64,000 nt of DNA from Roseovarius atlanticus (GTDB lineage Bacteria; Pseudomonadota; Alphaproteobacteria; Rhodobacterales; Rhodobacteraceae): positions 124,001-188,000 of the forward strand of contig NZ_LAXJ01000016.1 in assembly GCF_001441615.1 (NCBI RefSeq). Direction: 5' to 3'. Both the position numbers and the translations under genes were made by a program. This document shows, piece by piece, positions 11,750-19,029 of the stretch (its first letter is position 1; each line of letters begins with the position of its first letter). The notes under the pieces were generated by a model. It was not told the DNA's origin. It made no database searches and saw only the letters and a list, made by a program, of their open reading frames with translations.

Positions 11750-12180
11750 GGCGCGCCGGATCGGATGTGTGGCATCGCCAAAACCCGTCACTCGCGGTCC
11801 ATGCGGGGTCGGAAATGCCGGTAGTGGCCTCTTTTCTGGCAACGGCTGATCGCACAACCGGGTCACGGCGGCGCCACGAACGCTCACTTGTTACAAAAGC
11901 GCCGTGACTCCAAATTTCACACCATTCATGTGCAAATTTGCACGATTATTTTGAAACTATTTTACCTCATTAAAACAAACTCTTATGAGAATACATCTCG
12001 CCCTAAACACGTTCTTCGTGATCGCCTATCGCTCGCTTATCACAGCGTTGTGCATTCGCGTGACGCTCCGGTAACGAGGCGCGGAGGTCCCCTGTCGCGC
12101 CACCCCATATGTCCCCATCTTGTTGCCAGACGACGCGGACAGCCCGCGACGCCCACACAAACAACGAAAGGAACACATCA
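11750..12180. other. Long intergenic region upstream of repeat protein gene
   Basis: No convincing gene lies here. The part from about 11905 to 12005 is strikingly AT-rich compared with both sides and contains the palindrome at 11930-11943. The rest is ordinary GC-rich sequence. It most likely holds the promoter and regulatory sites of the gene at 12181. Confidence 0.6.
11930..11943. promoter_or_regulatory. Perfect 14-bp palindrome, possible operator
   Basis: GTGCAAATTTGCAC is a perfect inverted repeat inside the AT-rich patch about 240 bp before the repeat-protein start. Its size and symmetry suit a dimeric helix-turn-helix regulator. No regulator can be named. Confidence 0.4.
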
Positions 12181-13055
12181 TGCGTATCATCAGCACCGTC
12201 GCGGTCATCGCCGCACTTGCCACTCCCGCCGCCGCACTCCAGGTGGTCAACGTTCTGGGCCAGCATAGCACGCCGCTCAACAGCAGCGTCCTGACCAATG
12301 GCGCCCCCTTCATGAACGACGAGAAGGACAATCAGCTGGGCTTCGGCTTCGGCGCGCCGTTCCAGGACGAGGAAAAAGACAATCAGCTCGGCCTCGCCGC
12401 CAATTTCGGCGCGCCCTTCGTAAACCAGGAGAAAGACGACCAGCGCGGCTATGGCACCGACGCGGCCTCCGACATCCAGCTGATCGCGAACAGCAAATAC
12501 GGCGCTCCCTTCATGAACGATGAGAAAGACAATCAACTCGGCTTCGGCTTCGGCGCACCGTTCCAGGACGAGGAAAAGGACAATCAGCTCGGCCTCGCCG
12601 CCAACTTCGGCGCGCCCTTCGTAAACCAAGAGAAAGACGGCCAGCGCGGCTATGGCACCGACGCGGCCTCCGACATCCAGCTGATCGCGAACAGCAAATA
12701 CGGCGCTCCCTTCATGAACGATGAGAAAGACAATCAACTCGGCTTCGGCTTCGGCGCACCGTTCCAGGACGAGGAAAAGGACAATCAGCTCGGCCTCGCC
12801 GCCAACTTCGGCGCGCCCTTCGTAAACCAAGAGAAAGACGGCCAGCGCGGCTATGGCACCGACGCGGCCTCCGACATCCAGCTGATCGCGAACAGCAAAT
12901 ACGGCGCCCCCTTCATGAACGAGGAAAAGGACAACCAGCTGGGCTTCGGCTTCGGCGCGCCGTTCCAGGACGAGGAAAAAGACAACCAGCTGGGCCTGGC
13001 GTTCGGCTACGGCGCGCCCTACTTCGACGAAGAAAAAGACAACCAGCTGGGCTAA
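12181..13055 (+). CDS. Secreted tandem-repeat protein (12 GAPF/EKDNQLG motifs)
   Basis: A 291-residue protein I do not recognise. A signal peptide (residues 1-19, ending TPAAA) is followed by a short unique part and then 12 copies of a 14-residue motif, consensus GAPF-x2-[DEQ]-EKDNQLG. They come in sets of three separated by a spacer GYGTDAASDIQLIANSK. The larger period is 67 residues (201 bp), with about 3.7 units. There are no cysteines and no membrane span. AAAGGAA precedes the ATG, and a terminator follows at 13081, so it is a single-gene unit. The acidic, Asn/Asp-rich loops could bind metal, but no known metal-binding consensus is met. It is probably periplasmic or exported. Confidence 0.82.
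12298..13053 (+). repeat. 201-bp tandem repeats inside the secreted protein gene
   Basis: Units start near 12298, 12496, 12697 and 12898. Units 2 and 3 are nearly identical at DNA level including silent positions, whereas units 1 and 4 differ at several third positions. That pattern fits a recent internal duplication of the central unit. Confidence 0.85.
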
Positions 13056-13080
13056 GATCGGCCCCGACTGACACCGGAAA

Positions 13081-13110
13081 AACGGGTCGCCCCTATCGGC
13101 GGCCCGTTTT
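13081..13110 (+). terminator. Rho-independent terminator after repeat protein gene
   Basis: An 11-bp stem (AACGGGTCGCC with GGCGGCCCGTT, one G-T pair) with a CCTATC loop ends in TTTT, 25 bp after the stop codon. Confidence 0.8.
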
Positions 13111-13128
13111 GCGTTCAGCCCAAGACAC

Positions 13129-13596
13129 TCAGGCGACGGTCTTGTAGCGGTCCTCCAGCTCCTTGGCATAACCCGCCACGCGCAGGCGGAACCGCTTGTT
13201 CAGGTTGCCCTTCGCCAGCTTCATCGACTGCACCAGCAGTTTCGCCGCCAGCGTCTTGGGCGTCATGTCGATCACCACGCTGATCCGCGTGCGCGACCGC
13301 GACAGCGCCACCAGGTCCAGCACCATCTTGCCGCCCATGTTGGGCGACCGCGACGCGATGACCAGGCCGTTGGGCCGGTCCAGCTCGGTCAGCTCCAGCT
13401 GCATCTCGCGCCGCTTGCCCCGCAGGGTAAAGGCCGCGTCCCATTTCATCCCCGGCCGCGTCTCATTCAGGTCGTCGACGCGCTGCACCTCCGCCCCGCG
13501 CCGCAACGCCGACCGCTCGATCGCGGCGAAATCGGTCACCTGCTCGAACACGAACTCGATCGGGGCTTCTACGTCTTCATGGGCCACGAATTTCAT
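13129..13596 (-). CDS. SRPBCC (START-like) family protein
   Basis: A 155-residue protein with the SRPBCC/START-like fold: opening beta strand MKFVAHEDVEAPIEFVFEQVTD in two parts, the strand block MKWDAAFTLRGKRREMQLEL, and a long C-terminal helix. Members bind hydrophobic ligands in an internal cavity; no enzyme motif is visible. ATG at 13596 was chosen because it begins the canonical fold; longer upstream extension would run into the gap before nudC. It is convergent with the repeat-protein gene. No function beyond fold can be given. Confidence 0.82.
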   Translation of the reverse strand: MKFVAHEDVEAPIEFVFEQVTDFAAIERSALRRGAEVQRVDDLNETRPGMKWDAAFTLRGKRREMQLELTELDRPNGLVIASRSPNMGGKMVLDLVALSRSRTRISVVIDMTPKTLAAKLLVQSMKLAKGNLNKRFRLRVAGYAKELEDRYKTVA

Positions 13597-13673
13597 CACT
13601 GCGCCTCTTCTTGTCTTGTCCCGCCCGGTCTTTCGCGCCGGGCTGGGCTCTGGATAACTGTCGATTACCGGCG

Positions 13674-14630
13674 TTATAGCGTATCCGCCAGCCAGTTGCG
13701 CAGCAAAAATTGCGCAATCGCACCTTTTCGCGCCGGACTGAGGACAGGATGCGTTCCGGCAAAGGCCTGCATCATCTCTTCCCGGCTGACCCACATGGCC
13801 TGCTCGATCTCGACCGGGTCGATGGTGATCTCTCGGCTCAGCGCCACGCCGCGACAGCCGAACATCAATGATGCCGGAAAGGCCCAGGGCTGGCTTGCCA
13901 GGTACGCGACCGCGCCCACCTTAACGCCGGCTTCTTCCCAGACCTCCCGCCGCACCGCCGCCTCGATCGTCTCGCCCGGCTCCACGAACCCCGCCAGAAG
14001 CGAGAACATGCCCGTCGGCCAATGCGGCGAACGGCCCATCAGCACGCTGTTGCCATGGGTGATCAGCATGATCACCACCGGATCGGTGCGCGGGAAATGC
14101 TGGGCGCCACAGGACGCGCAGGCGCGTTGCCACCCGGCCTGGACCGCCTCGCTCTGCGCCCCGCAGCGCGCGCAGAAACGGTGGCTGACATGCCAGTGCA
14201 GCACCGCCTTGGCGGTGGCGGCCAGTTCGGCGTCGCGCGGGCTCAGCCGGGTCATCACGCGGCGCAGCTCGGCAAAGACCTGCGCGTCATCCATCAGCGG
14301 ATGCCGCTGCTCGGACGTGTCGACAAAGCTGTTCATCTGCGCGGGGTCCACGTCCTCGGGCATCCAGCCCACCAGCTCGCGCGCCTCGATCAAGCGCCCA
14401 TCCTCCTGCCGGCCCAGAAGCACGGCCTCGGGCGCGGTCTGCGCCAGCACCGGATGATCCACCGGCACCCGCACCAGCCGGTCCAGCCCCGGCGCCTCGA
14501 CCAGCGGCTTGCCCTGCCACAGCAGCACAATGTCGCGCGGCGCCTGCGCAATTTCTTCCGGCCGCCGCCGCAGCTCGGCAGCACGGTCCAGCGTCGAGCC
14601 GCCAAATGTCACCGTCTCGGCATGGCGCAT
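13674..14630 (-). CDS. nudC: NAD+ diphosphatase NudC (Nudix hydrolase)
   Basis: Hydrolyses NAD(H) to NMN(H) and AMP, and in other bacteria removes NAD caps from RNA. The 318-residue protein has an N-terminal NUDIX-like domain, a zinc ribbon (CARCG and CASCG) near the middle, and a Nudix box made of GFVEPGE followed by REVWEEAG. After the box comes SQPWAFPASLM, the SQPWPFPxS motif that marks NudC. ATG at 14630 was preferred because AAGGAG lies 6 nt upstream; an ATG at 14636 would touch that site. It is divergent from cpdB across 14631-14854. Confidence 0.94.
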   Translation of the reverse strand: MRHAETVTFGGSTLDRAAELRRRPEEIAQAPRDIVLLWQGKPLVEAPGLDRLVRVPVDHPVLAQTAPEAVLLGRQEDGRLIEARELVGWMPEDVDPAQMNSFVDTSEQRHPLMDDAQVFAELRRVMTRLSPRDAELAATAKAVLHWHVSHRFCARCGAQSEAVQAGWQRACASCGAQHFPRTDPVVIMLITHGNSVLMGRSPHWPTGMFSLLAGFVEPGETIEAAVRREVWEEAGVKVGAVAYLASQPWAFPASLMFGCRGVALSREITIDPVEIEQAMWVSREEMMQAFAGTHPVLSPARKGAIAQFLLRNWLADTL

Positions 14631-14854
14631 CTGCATCTCCTTTTGCCGCAGACCTGCCACAGCCCCCTGCCAACGGCAAGCGGCACCCGCCACAGCCGGC
14701 CCCGCGGCTCCCGCTCATCCTCAGGACGCCCAATCATCGCGCGATCCTAAATAAATGACATCAACCGAAAGGCGATTGCCGTGCCCCCGGGGTCTGTGTC
14801 ACTCTGATAAAAGGCCGGAAGATCGCCCGGCTCGTTAACAGTTCTACGACGCAC

Positions 14855-16843
14855 ATGAGTTACGACGCGCCCGACCCTGCTTGGCCTTACGCGCCTGCTA
14901 CTGAAAAACATCCCCTACCGGACCGGCACATCTGGCTGCGGGTGCTGGAAACCACGGATGTGCACGCCCATCTCGCACCATACGATTACCACCGCGATAC
15001 CGAGGTGCCGCACTACGGACTTGCACGCACCGCCACGCTGATCGCCCAGGCCCGATCCGAGGCCGCCAACAGCCTGCTCTTCGACAACGGCGATTTCCTG
15101 CAGGGCTCCGCGCTCAGCGATATCGGCACCGGCCCCGACAGCGCCTGGTCCGGCCCCCACCCGGTCATCGCGGCGATGAACCGGCTGGGCTACGACGCCG
15201 CCGCCCTTGGCAATCACGAATTCAACTTCGGACTCGACTGGCTGGACCGCGCCTTGTCCCAGGCCACGTTCCCGGTGCTCTGCGCCAACGCGCTACGGGC
15301 CGGGACGGCCGCGACGCCGCTGCGTCCGCCCTCGATAATCCTGCCCACAGTGCTGCGCGACAGTCGTGGCGAACAGCATAAGCTGCACATCGGCGTGCTC
15401 GGCCTGCTGCCGCCGCAGATCACCACATGGGACCACCAGCACCTTGCGGGCCGCGTTACCACACGCGGCATCGTCGAGACGGCGATGACCGAAGTGCCCC
15501 GCCTGCGCGAGGCCGGCGCCGACATCGTGATCGTGCTGGCCCATACAGGCATCGGCCCCGCGACACCCGCACCCGCGAGCGCCGACCCTGCCGCGGAACA
15601 CGCCGCCCTCGCACTGGCGAAGGTGCTGGGGATCGACGCGATTCTGACCGGGCACAGTCACCAGGTCTTCCCCGACCCGTGGGCAGCCGACCCGCCGATG
15701 CCTGACGTCGATCACGACAACGGGACCCTGGCCGGGGTTCCGACGGTCATGGCGGGCTTCCGCGGCTCGCATCTCGGCGTACTCGATCTTTGCCTGGTCC
15801 AGGAGGACGCGACGGCGGGCTGGTCCGTCCAGGCCTTTCACTGCCGCGCGCGCCCGGTCGCGCCGCCCGACGGCACCGCCCCGGCCGCCGCGGATCCGGA
15901 TGTTTCGGCCATCCTGCGCCCGGCGCACCTGGCCACGCTCGATGTCACATCCCGACCCGTCAGTCATACCGCGCAACCGATCCACAGCTATTTCTCCCGC
16001 GTGCGACCCTGCAACGCGCTCCGCCCCGTGCTCGAGGCCAAGACCGCCGCGCTCTCCGCCGCGCTTGCGGGAACCCGGTACGCGCATCTGCCGGTGCTGG
16101 CCGCGACACCCTGCTTCAAATCCGGCGGCCATGGCGGGCCCACCGACTTCATCGACATACCCCCCGGCCCGCTGAACCAGGGCCACATGGCCGAGCTCTA
16201 TCCGTTTCCCAACACGCTGGTCGGCCTGCTTCTGACCGGGGCCCAGGTGGCCGACTGGCTCGAACGCGCCGCCTCCTGCTTTTATCAGATCCTGCCTGGT
16301 CAGCGGGATACACCGCAACCGCTCTGGAACCCGGCCTTTGCCAGCCATGCGCTCGATACGATCTCGAACCTCGGCTATCGCATCGACCTGTCGCAGCCGC
16401 CACGCTACGACCCCCGCGGGAAGCTGGCGAACCCCGGCGCCCGGCGCATCCGCGACCTCGTGCATGACGGCGCACCGCTGTCACGGGATGCGCACTTTTG
16501 CGTGGCCACCAACAACTTCCGCGCCTTCGGTGGCGGCCCCTATCCCGCCGCCACGCCAGACATCATAGTGCATCAGGGGTCGCGGACCGTGCGCGATCAC
16601 CTCACCGCGCACCTGCGGGAAAACGGCAGCCACAGCACCTTGCCCGACCCCGGAGGCTGGCATATCGACGACCCGCGGGATGCGACCCTTCTGCTGGAAA
16701 CCGGCCCCGGCGTGCGCAATCACCCCGAGGATCTGGCGGCCCTTCGCGCGCGCGATCTGGGCGTGGACACCACAGGCTTTCTGCAGCTCGCGATTCCTCT
16801 TGCCGCATTGGCAGACCTTGCGAATCTCCGCCGGAAACCCTAG
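14855..16843 (+). CDS. cpdB: 2',3'-cyclic-nucleotide phosphodiesterase / 5'-nucleotidase family protein
   Basis: Metallophosphoesterase of the CpdB/UshA family, 662 residues, which hydrolyses 2',3'-cyclic nucleotides and nucleoside monophosphates. Metal-binding blocks are LETTDVHAHLAPYDY (about 30-45), ALGNHEFNFGLDW (near 120) and LTGHSHQVFPDPW (near 268). The C-terminal substrate domain has YPFPNTLVGLLLTG and FRAFGGGPYP. No signal peptide is visible: the protein begins with Asp/Pro-rich hydrophilic residues, and I find no upstream in-frame start, although characterised enzymes are periplasmic. So it may be cytoplasmic or use another route. It is followed 10 bp later by the SRP RNA. Confidence 0.88.
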   Translation: MSYDAPDPAWPYAPATEKHPLPDRHIWLRVLETTDVHAHLAPYDYHRDTEVPHYGLARTATLIAQARSEAANSLLFDNGDFLQGSALSDIGTGPDSAWSGPHPVIAAMNRLGYDAAALGNHEFNFGLDWLDRALSQATFPVLCANALRAGTAATPLRPPSIILPTVLRDSRGEQHKLHIGVLGLLPPQITTWDHQHLAGRVTTRGIVETAMTEVPRLREAGADIVIVLAHTGIGPATPAPASADPAAEHAALALAKVLGIDAILTGHSHQVFPDPWAADPPMPDVDHDNGTLAGVPTVMAGFRGSHLGVLDLCLVQEDATAGWSVQAFHCRARPVAPPDGTAPAAADPDVSAILRPAHLATLDVTSRPVSHTAQPIHSYFSRVRPCNALRPVLEAKTAALSAALAGTRYAHLPVLAATPCFKSGGHGGPTDFIDIPPGPLNQGHMAELYPFPNTLVGLLLTGAQVADWLERAASCFYQILPGQRDTPQPLWNPAFASHALDTISNLGYRIDLSQPPRYDPRGKLANPGARRIRDLVHDGAPLSRDAHFCVATNNFRAFGGGPYPAATPDIIVHQGSRTVRDHLTAHLRENGSHSTLPDPGGWHIDDPRDATLLLETGPGVRNHPEDLAALRARDLGVDTTGFLQLAIPLAALADLANLRRKP

Positions 16844-16853
16844 ATACCCGGTC

Positions 16854-16947
16854 GAGAGGTTGGCGCGGGCAGGCGCCTCGCCAACCCGGTCAGGTCCGGA
16901 AGGAAGCAGCCGTAACGAGCCCCGCTTGGGTCGTTGTCCAGCCTCTC
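16854..16947 (+). ncRNA. ffs: Signal recognition particle RNA, small bacterial type (4.5S)
   Basis: The conserved apical domain is present: GGTCAGGTCCGGAAGGAAGC followed by AGCCGTAACGAGCCC, with the GGAA tetraloop and asymmetric loop that bind Ffh. The ends pair as GAGAGGTTGG with CCAGCCTCTC (one G-T pair), which sets the boundaries. About 94 nt is normal for this class. In many alphaproteobacteria ffs lies near dnaX, which is 2 kb downstream here. Confidence 0.96.
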
Positions 16948-17055
16948 ACCTACGTGAACCGGACACAGCGCGGTTTGCGAAGGCCGAAAGGGGATGCCTC
17001 GCATCCCCGTAAGGCCCACCCCAAACCAATCCCGCACGACCTCCGTTGACCGCAA

Positions 17056-17126
17056 CAGAATTTTTCCAAAAATTCTGCGCCGGAAAACTCCAAATTTTCC
17101 GCCCCAAATTTTTTCACAAAAAAATT
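17056..17126. terminator. Three consecutive AT-rich hairpins (bidirectional terminator region)
   Basis: Three inverted repeats follow one another: 17056-17077 (CAGAATTTTT / AAAAATTCTG, perfect 10 bp), 17079-17100 (CGGAAAA / TTTTCCG) and 17106-17126 (AATTTTTT / AAAAAAATT). They lie between ffs and the convergent phosphatase gene. A further GC-rich hairpin, GGGGATGC/GCATCCCC, is at 16990-17008. Together they probably end transcription from both sides. Confidence 0.55.
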
Positions 17127-17135
17127 GCGCCCGCC

Positions 17136-17618
17136 TCAGCCGGCGCGCGCCCAGCGCAGCTGATCGTCGGTTTCGACCGCGCAAGGCCGCACCGCGCGCA
17201 GCCGCTCCAGGGCTGCATCCGCGTCCTCGCCGGCCTCGACCATCAGGCGCAGCGCGGCCATGCCCGACCGCCCGCAGCCGCCGAAACAATGGATCAGCAC
17301 GCGCCCCCCGCCTTGCAGGGCGGCCAGCGCGGTCTTGCTGGCGACGTGCCAATCCTCGATCCGTTCCGGCCCGGGCACCCCCATATCCTCGACCGGCAGG
17401 TGGATCCACCGCGTACCCTTGTCCTGGATCTCGGCACCCATTTCCGTCAGGCCGTGACTGACCTGCTCCGACACCGTGGTCATCGACAGCACCAGCGCGG
17501 GCTTCCAGTCGGCCAGGTGTTGCAGGTCGTCGTCCCAATGCCCGCCCCGTCCCGGCATCGGGGCGATGCCAAGAATGCCCTCGGCCACCGGCAACGCGTA
17601 TATGACGAATTGCGACAT
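17136..17618 (-). CDS. Dual-specificity / tyrosine phosphatase-like protein
   Basis: A 160-residue cysteine phosphatase. The signature loop is IHCFGGCGRSGM, matching HCxxGxxRS with catalytic Cys and Arg intact. An upstream Asp in LPVEDMGVPG is placed where the general acid of DSP-type enzymes lies. ATG at 17618 begins MSQFVIYAL; the region before it belongs to the metallopeptidase end. The gene is 13 bp downstream of the metallopeptidase gene and so probably shares its transcript. Natural substrate unknown; many bacterial relatives act on small phosphorylated compounds rather than proteins. Confidence 0.85.
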   Translation of the reverse strand: MSQFVIYALPVAEGILGIAPMPGRGGHWDDDLQHLADWKPALVLSMTTVSEQVSHGLTEMGAEIQDKGTRWIHLPVEDMGVPGPERIEDWHVASKTALAALQGGGRVLIHCFGGCGRSGMAALRLMVEAGEDADAALERLRAVRPCAVETDDQLRWARAG

Positions 17619-17631
17619 GCCCGCCCGGCCC

Positions 17632-18462
17632 TCAGAGACGATCCGCCGCGAACGTGTCGCAAGAGCGCAGGTCGCCGCTCTCGTAGCCGGTGGCAAACCA
17701 GCGCGCGCGCTGTTCGGACGTGCCATGGGTGAACGTATGCGGCTGCGGCACCCGCCCCGCGCGCTTCTGCAGATGATCGTCCCCGATCCGCCGCGCCGCG
17801 TTCAGCGCCTCCTCGATATCGCCCGGCTCCAGCAGCCCCTCGACCGACCGCGCCCAGACCCCCGACAGGCAATCGGCCTGCAATTCCAGCCGCACGGTCA
17901 GCTGGTTGGCCTCCACCTGGCTGGCCTGCTGCCGCGCGCGGCTGACCTGCGGCAGGATGCCCAGCTCGTTCTGCACATGGTGCGCCACTTCGTGGGCAAT
18001 CACGTAAGCCGCCGCGAAATCCCCCTTCGCGCCCAGCTCCCGCGACAGCGTGCCGAAAAACTCGGTGTCCAGGTACGCCTTGCGATCCGCCGGACAGTAA
18101 AACGGCCCCGTTGCCCCCGACGCCCCGCCACAAGGGCTTTGCGTCACGCCCGAATAAATCACCAGCACCGGCGGCACGTAGGTCTCGCCAAGCTGCGCCT
18201 CGAACACACCTGTCCACACTTCCTCGGTGGTCGCCAGCACGCGCGAGGTGAATTCGGCCGCCGCCTCGTCCTCGGCGCTTATCTCACGCGGGGCGGTCTG
18301 CTGTCCGCCCGCGCCTTCCAGAAGCGGCGTGATGTCGATCCCGGTGAAATACCCGATCGCCAGCACGATCAGCAGGCCGACACCGCCAAGGCGCAGCCCG
18401 CCGCCGCCCATGCCCCGCCGATCCTCCACATTCCGGCTGCGCCGAAAGCCCTTCAACCGCAT
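17632..18462 (-). CDS. Neutral zinc metallopeptidase (YpfJ-type)
   Basis: Membrane-anchored zinc peptidase of the YpfJ family, 276 residues, full length. An Arg/Gly-rich N-terminus (MRLKGFRRSRNVEDRRGMGGGG) precedes one membrane span (about 22-40). The peptidase domain carries HEVAHH (zinc ligands and Glu) and the downstream third ligand region LELQADCLSG. Two motifs with Cys (SPCGGASG and FYCPAD) are conserved in the family. ATG at 18462 has GGGGGGA upstream. It is divergent from the DUF202 gene, sharing a 98-bp promoter gap, and is followed by the phosphatase gene. Confidence 0.9.
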   Translation of the reverse strand: MRLKGFRRSRNVEDRRGMGGGGLRLGGVGLLIVLAIGYFTGIDITPLLEGAGGQQTAPREISAEDEAAAEFTSRVLATTEEVWTGVFEAQLGETYVPPVLVIYSGVTQSPCGGASGATGPFYCPADRKAYLDTEFFGTLSRELGAKGDFAAAYVIAHEVAHHVQNELGILPQVSRARQQASQVEANQLTVRLELQADCLSGVWARSVEGLLEPGDIEEALNAARRIGDDHLQKRAGRVPQPHTFTHGTSEQRARWFATGYESGDLRSCDTFAADRL

Positions 18463-18560
18463 GATGTCCCCCCAAGGACGATGTTCCGCAACCAACATAG
18501 CCCGGTTTTCGTTCCTTCGGATATACTGAATATGAACGAAAATTCCGCAAGGAGCCGGGG

Positions 18561-18953
18561 ATGCCACAGGACGACGCCGACCACGGCGAACAGGACAAGA
18601 AAACCAGGTGGGCCGAGAACCGCACCGACTGGGCCTCCGACCGCACGATCCTGGCCAACGAGCGCACCTTCAACAGCTGGATGGGCACGGGCCTCGGTGC
18701 CGTGGGCGTCGCCATCGGTTTGAAAGCCGTCTTCGGCGATTTCGAGCCCACCTGGGCCGCCAAGGCCGTCGCATCGGTCTTTCTCGGCATCGCCATCGTG
18801 GTCTTCTGGGCCGCCCGCAACCAGGCCCGGAAGACCATCCGCAGCATGGAAAATTACGACGCGGCCCCCATGCCGACGAAAAATTTCACCCTTCTGGCCA
18901 GCCTGATGACACTCGCCACCCTGGCCGTCGGCGCAATCCTCTGGCACCTCTGA
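18561..18953 (+). CDS. DUF202 (YidH-type) membrane protein
   Basis: A 130-residue integral membrane protein with a charged N-terminus, the DUF202 hallmark DRTILANERTFNSWMGTGLG (about 28-47), and three predicted spans (about 45-62, 68-85, 108-128). Family members have no defined function. AAGGAG precedes the ATG by 7 nt. It is divergent from the metallopeptidase gene. Confidence 0.88.
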   Translation: MPQDDADHGEQDKKTRWAENRTDWASDRTILANERTFNSWMGTGLGAVGVAIGLKAVFGDFEPTWAAKAVASVFLGIAIVVFWAARNQARKTIRSMENYDAAPMPTKNFTLLASLMTLATLAVGAILWHL

Positions 18954-19029
18954 CACTAACACCCCGTCTGGACCCCGGCGCGCCACGCCTCTACTCTGCC
19001 CGGAAACCCCGAATCCCATAAGGCGTGGC

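Noticed and set aside
10889..11887. 332-codon minus-strand ORF opposite pheA
   Set aside because: The plus frame encodes a complete prephenate dehydratase with ACT domain; the minus frame has no recognisable features.
12298..13053. CRISPR-like regular repeats
   Set aside because: The period is 201 bp, repeats and spacers are all coding and in frame, and the spacers are not unique.
12003..13169. 388-codon minus-strand ORF across the repeat gene, longer than the plus-strand protein
   Set aside because: The plus strand has a signal peptide, RBS and terminator; the minus frame only mirrors the repeats as hydrophobic VVFFLV blocks.
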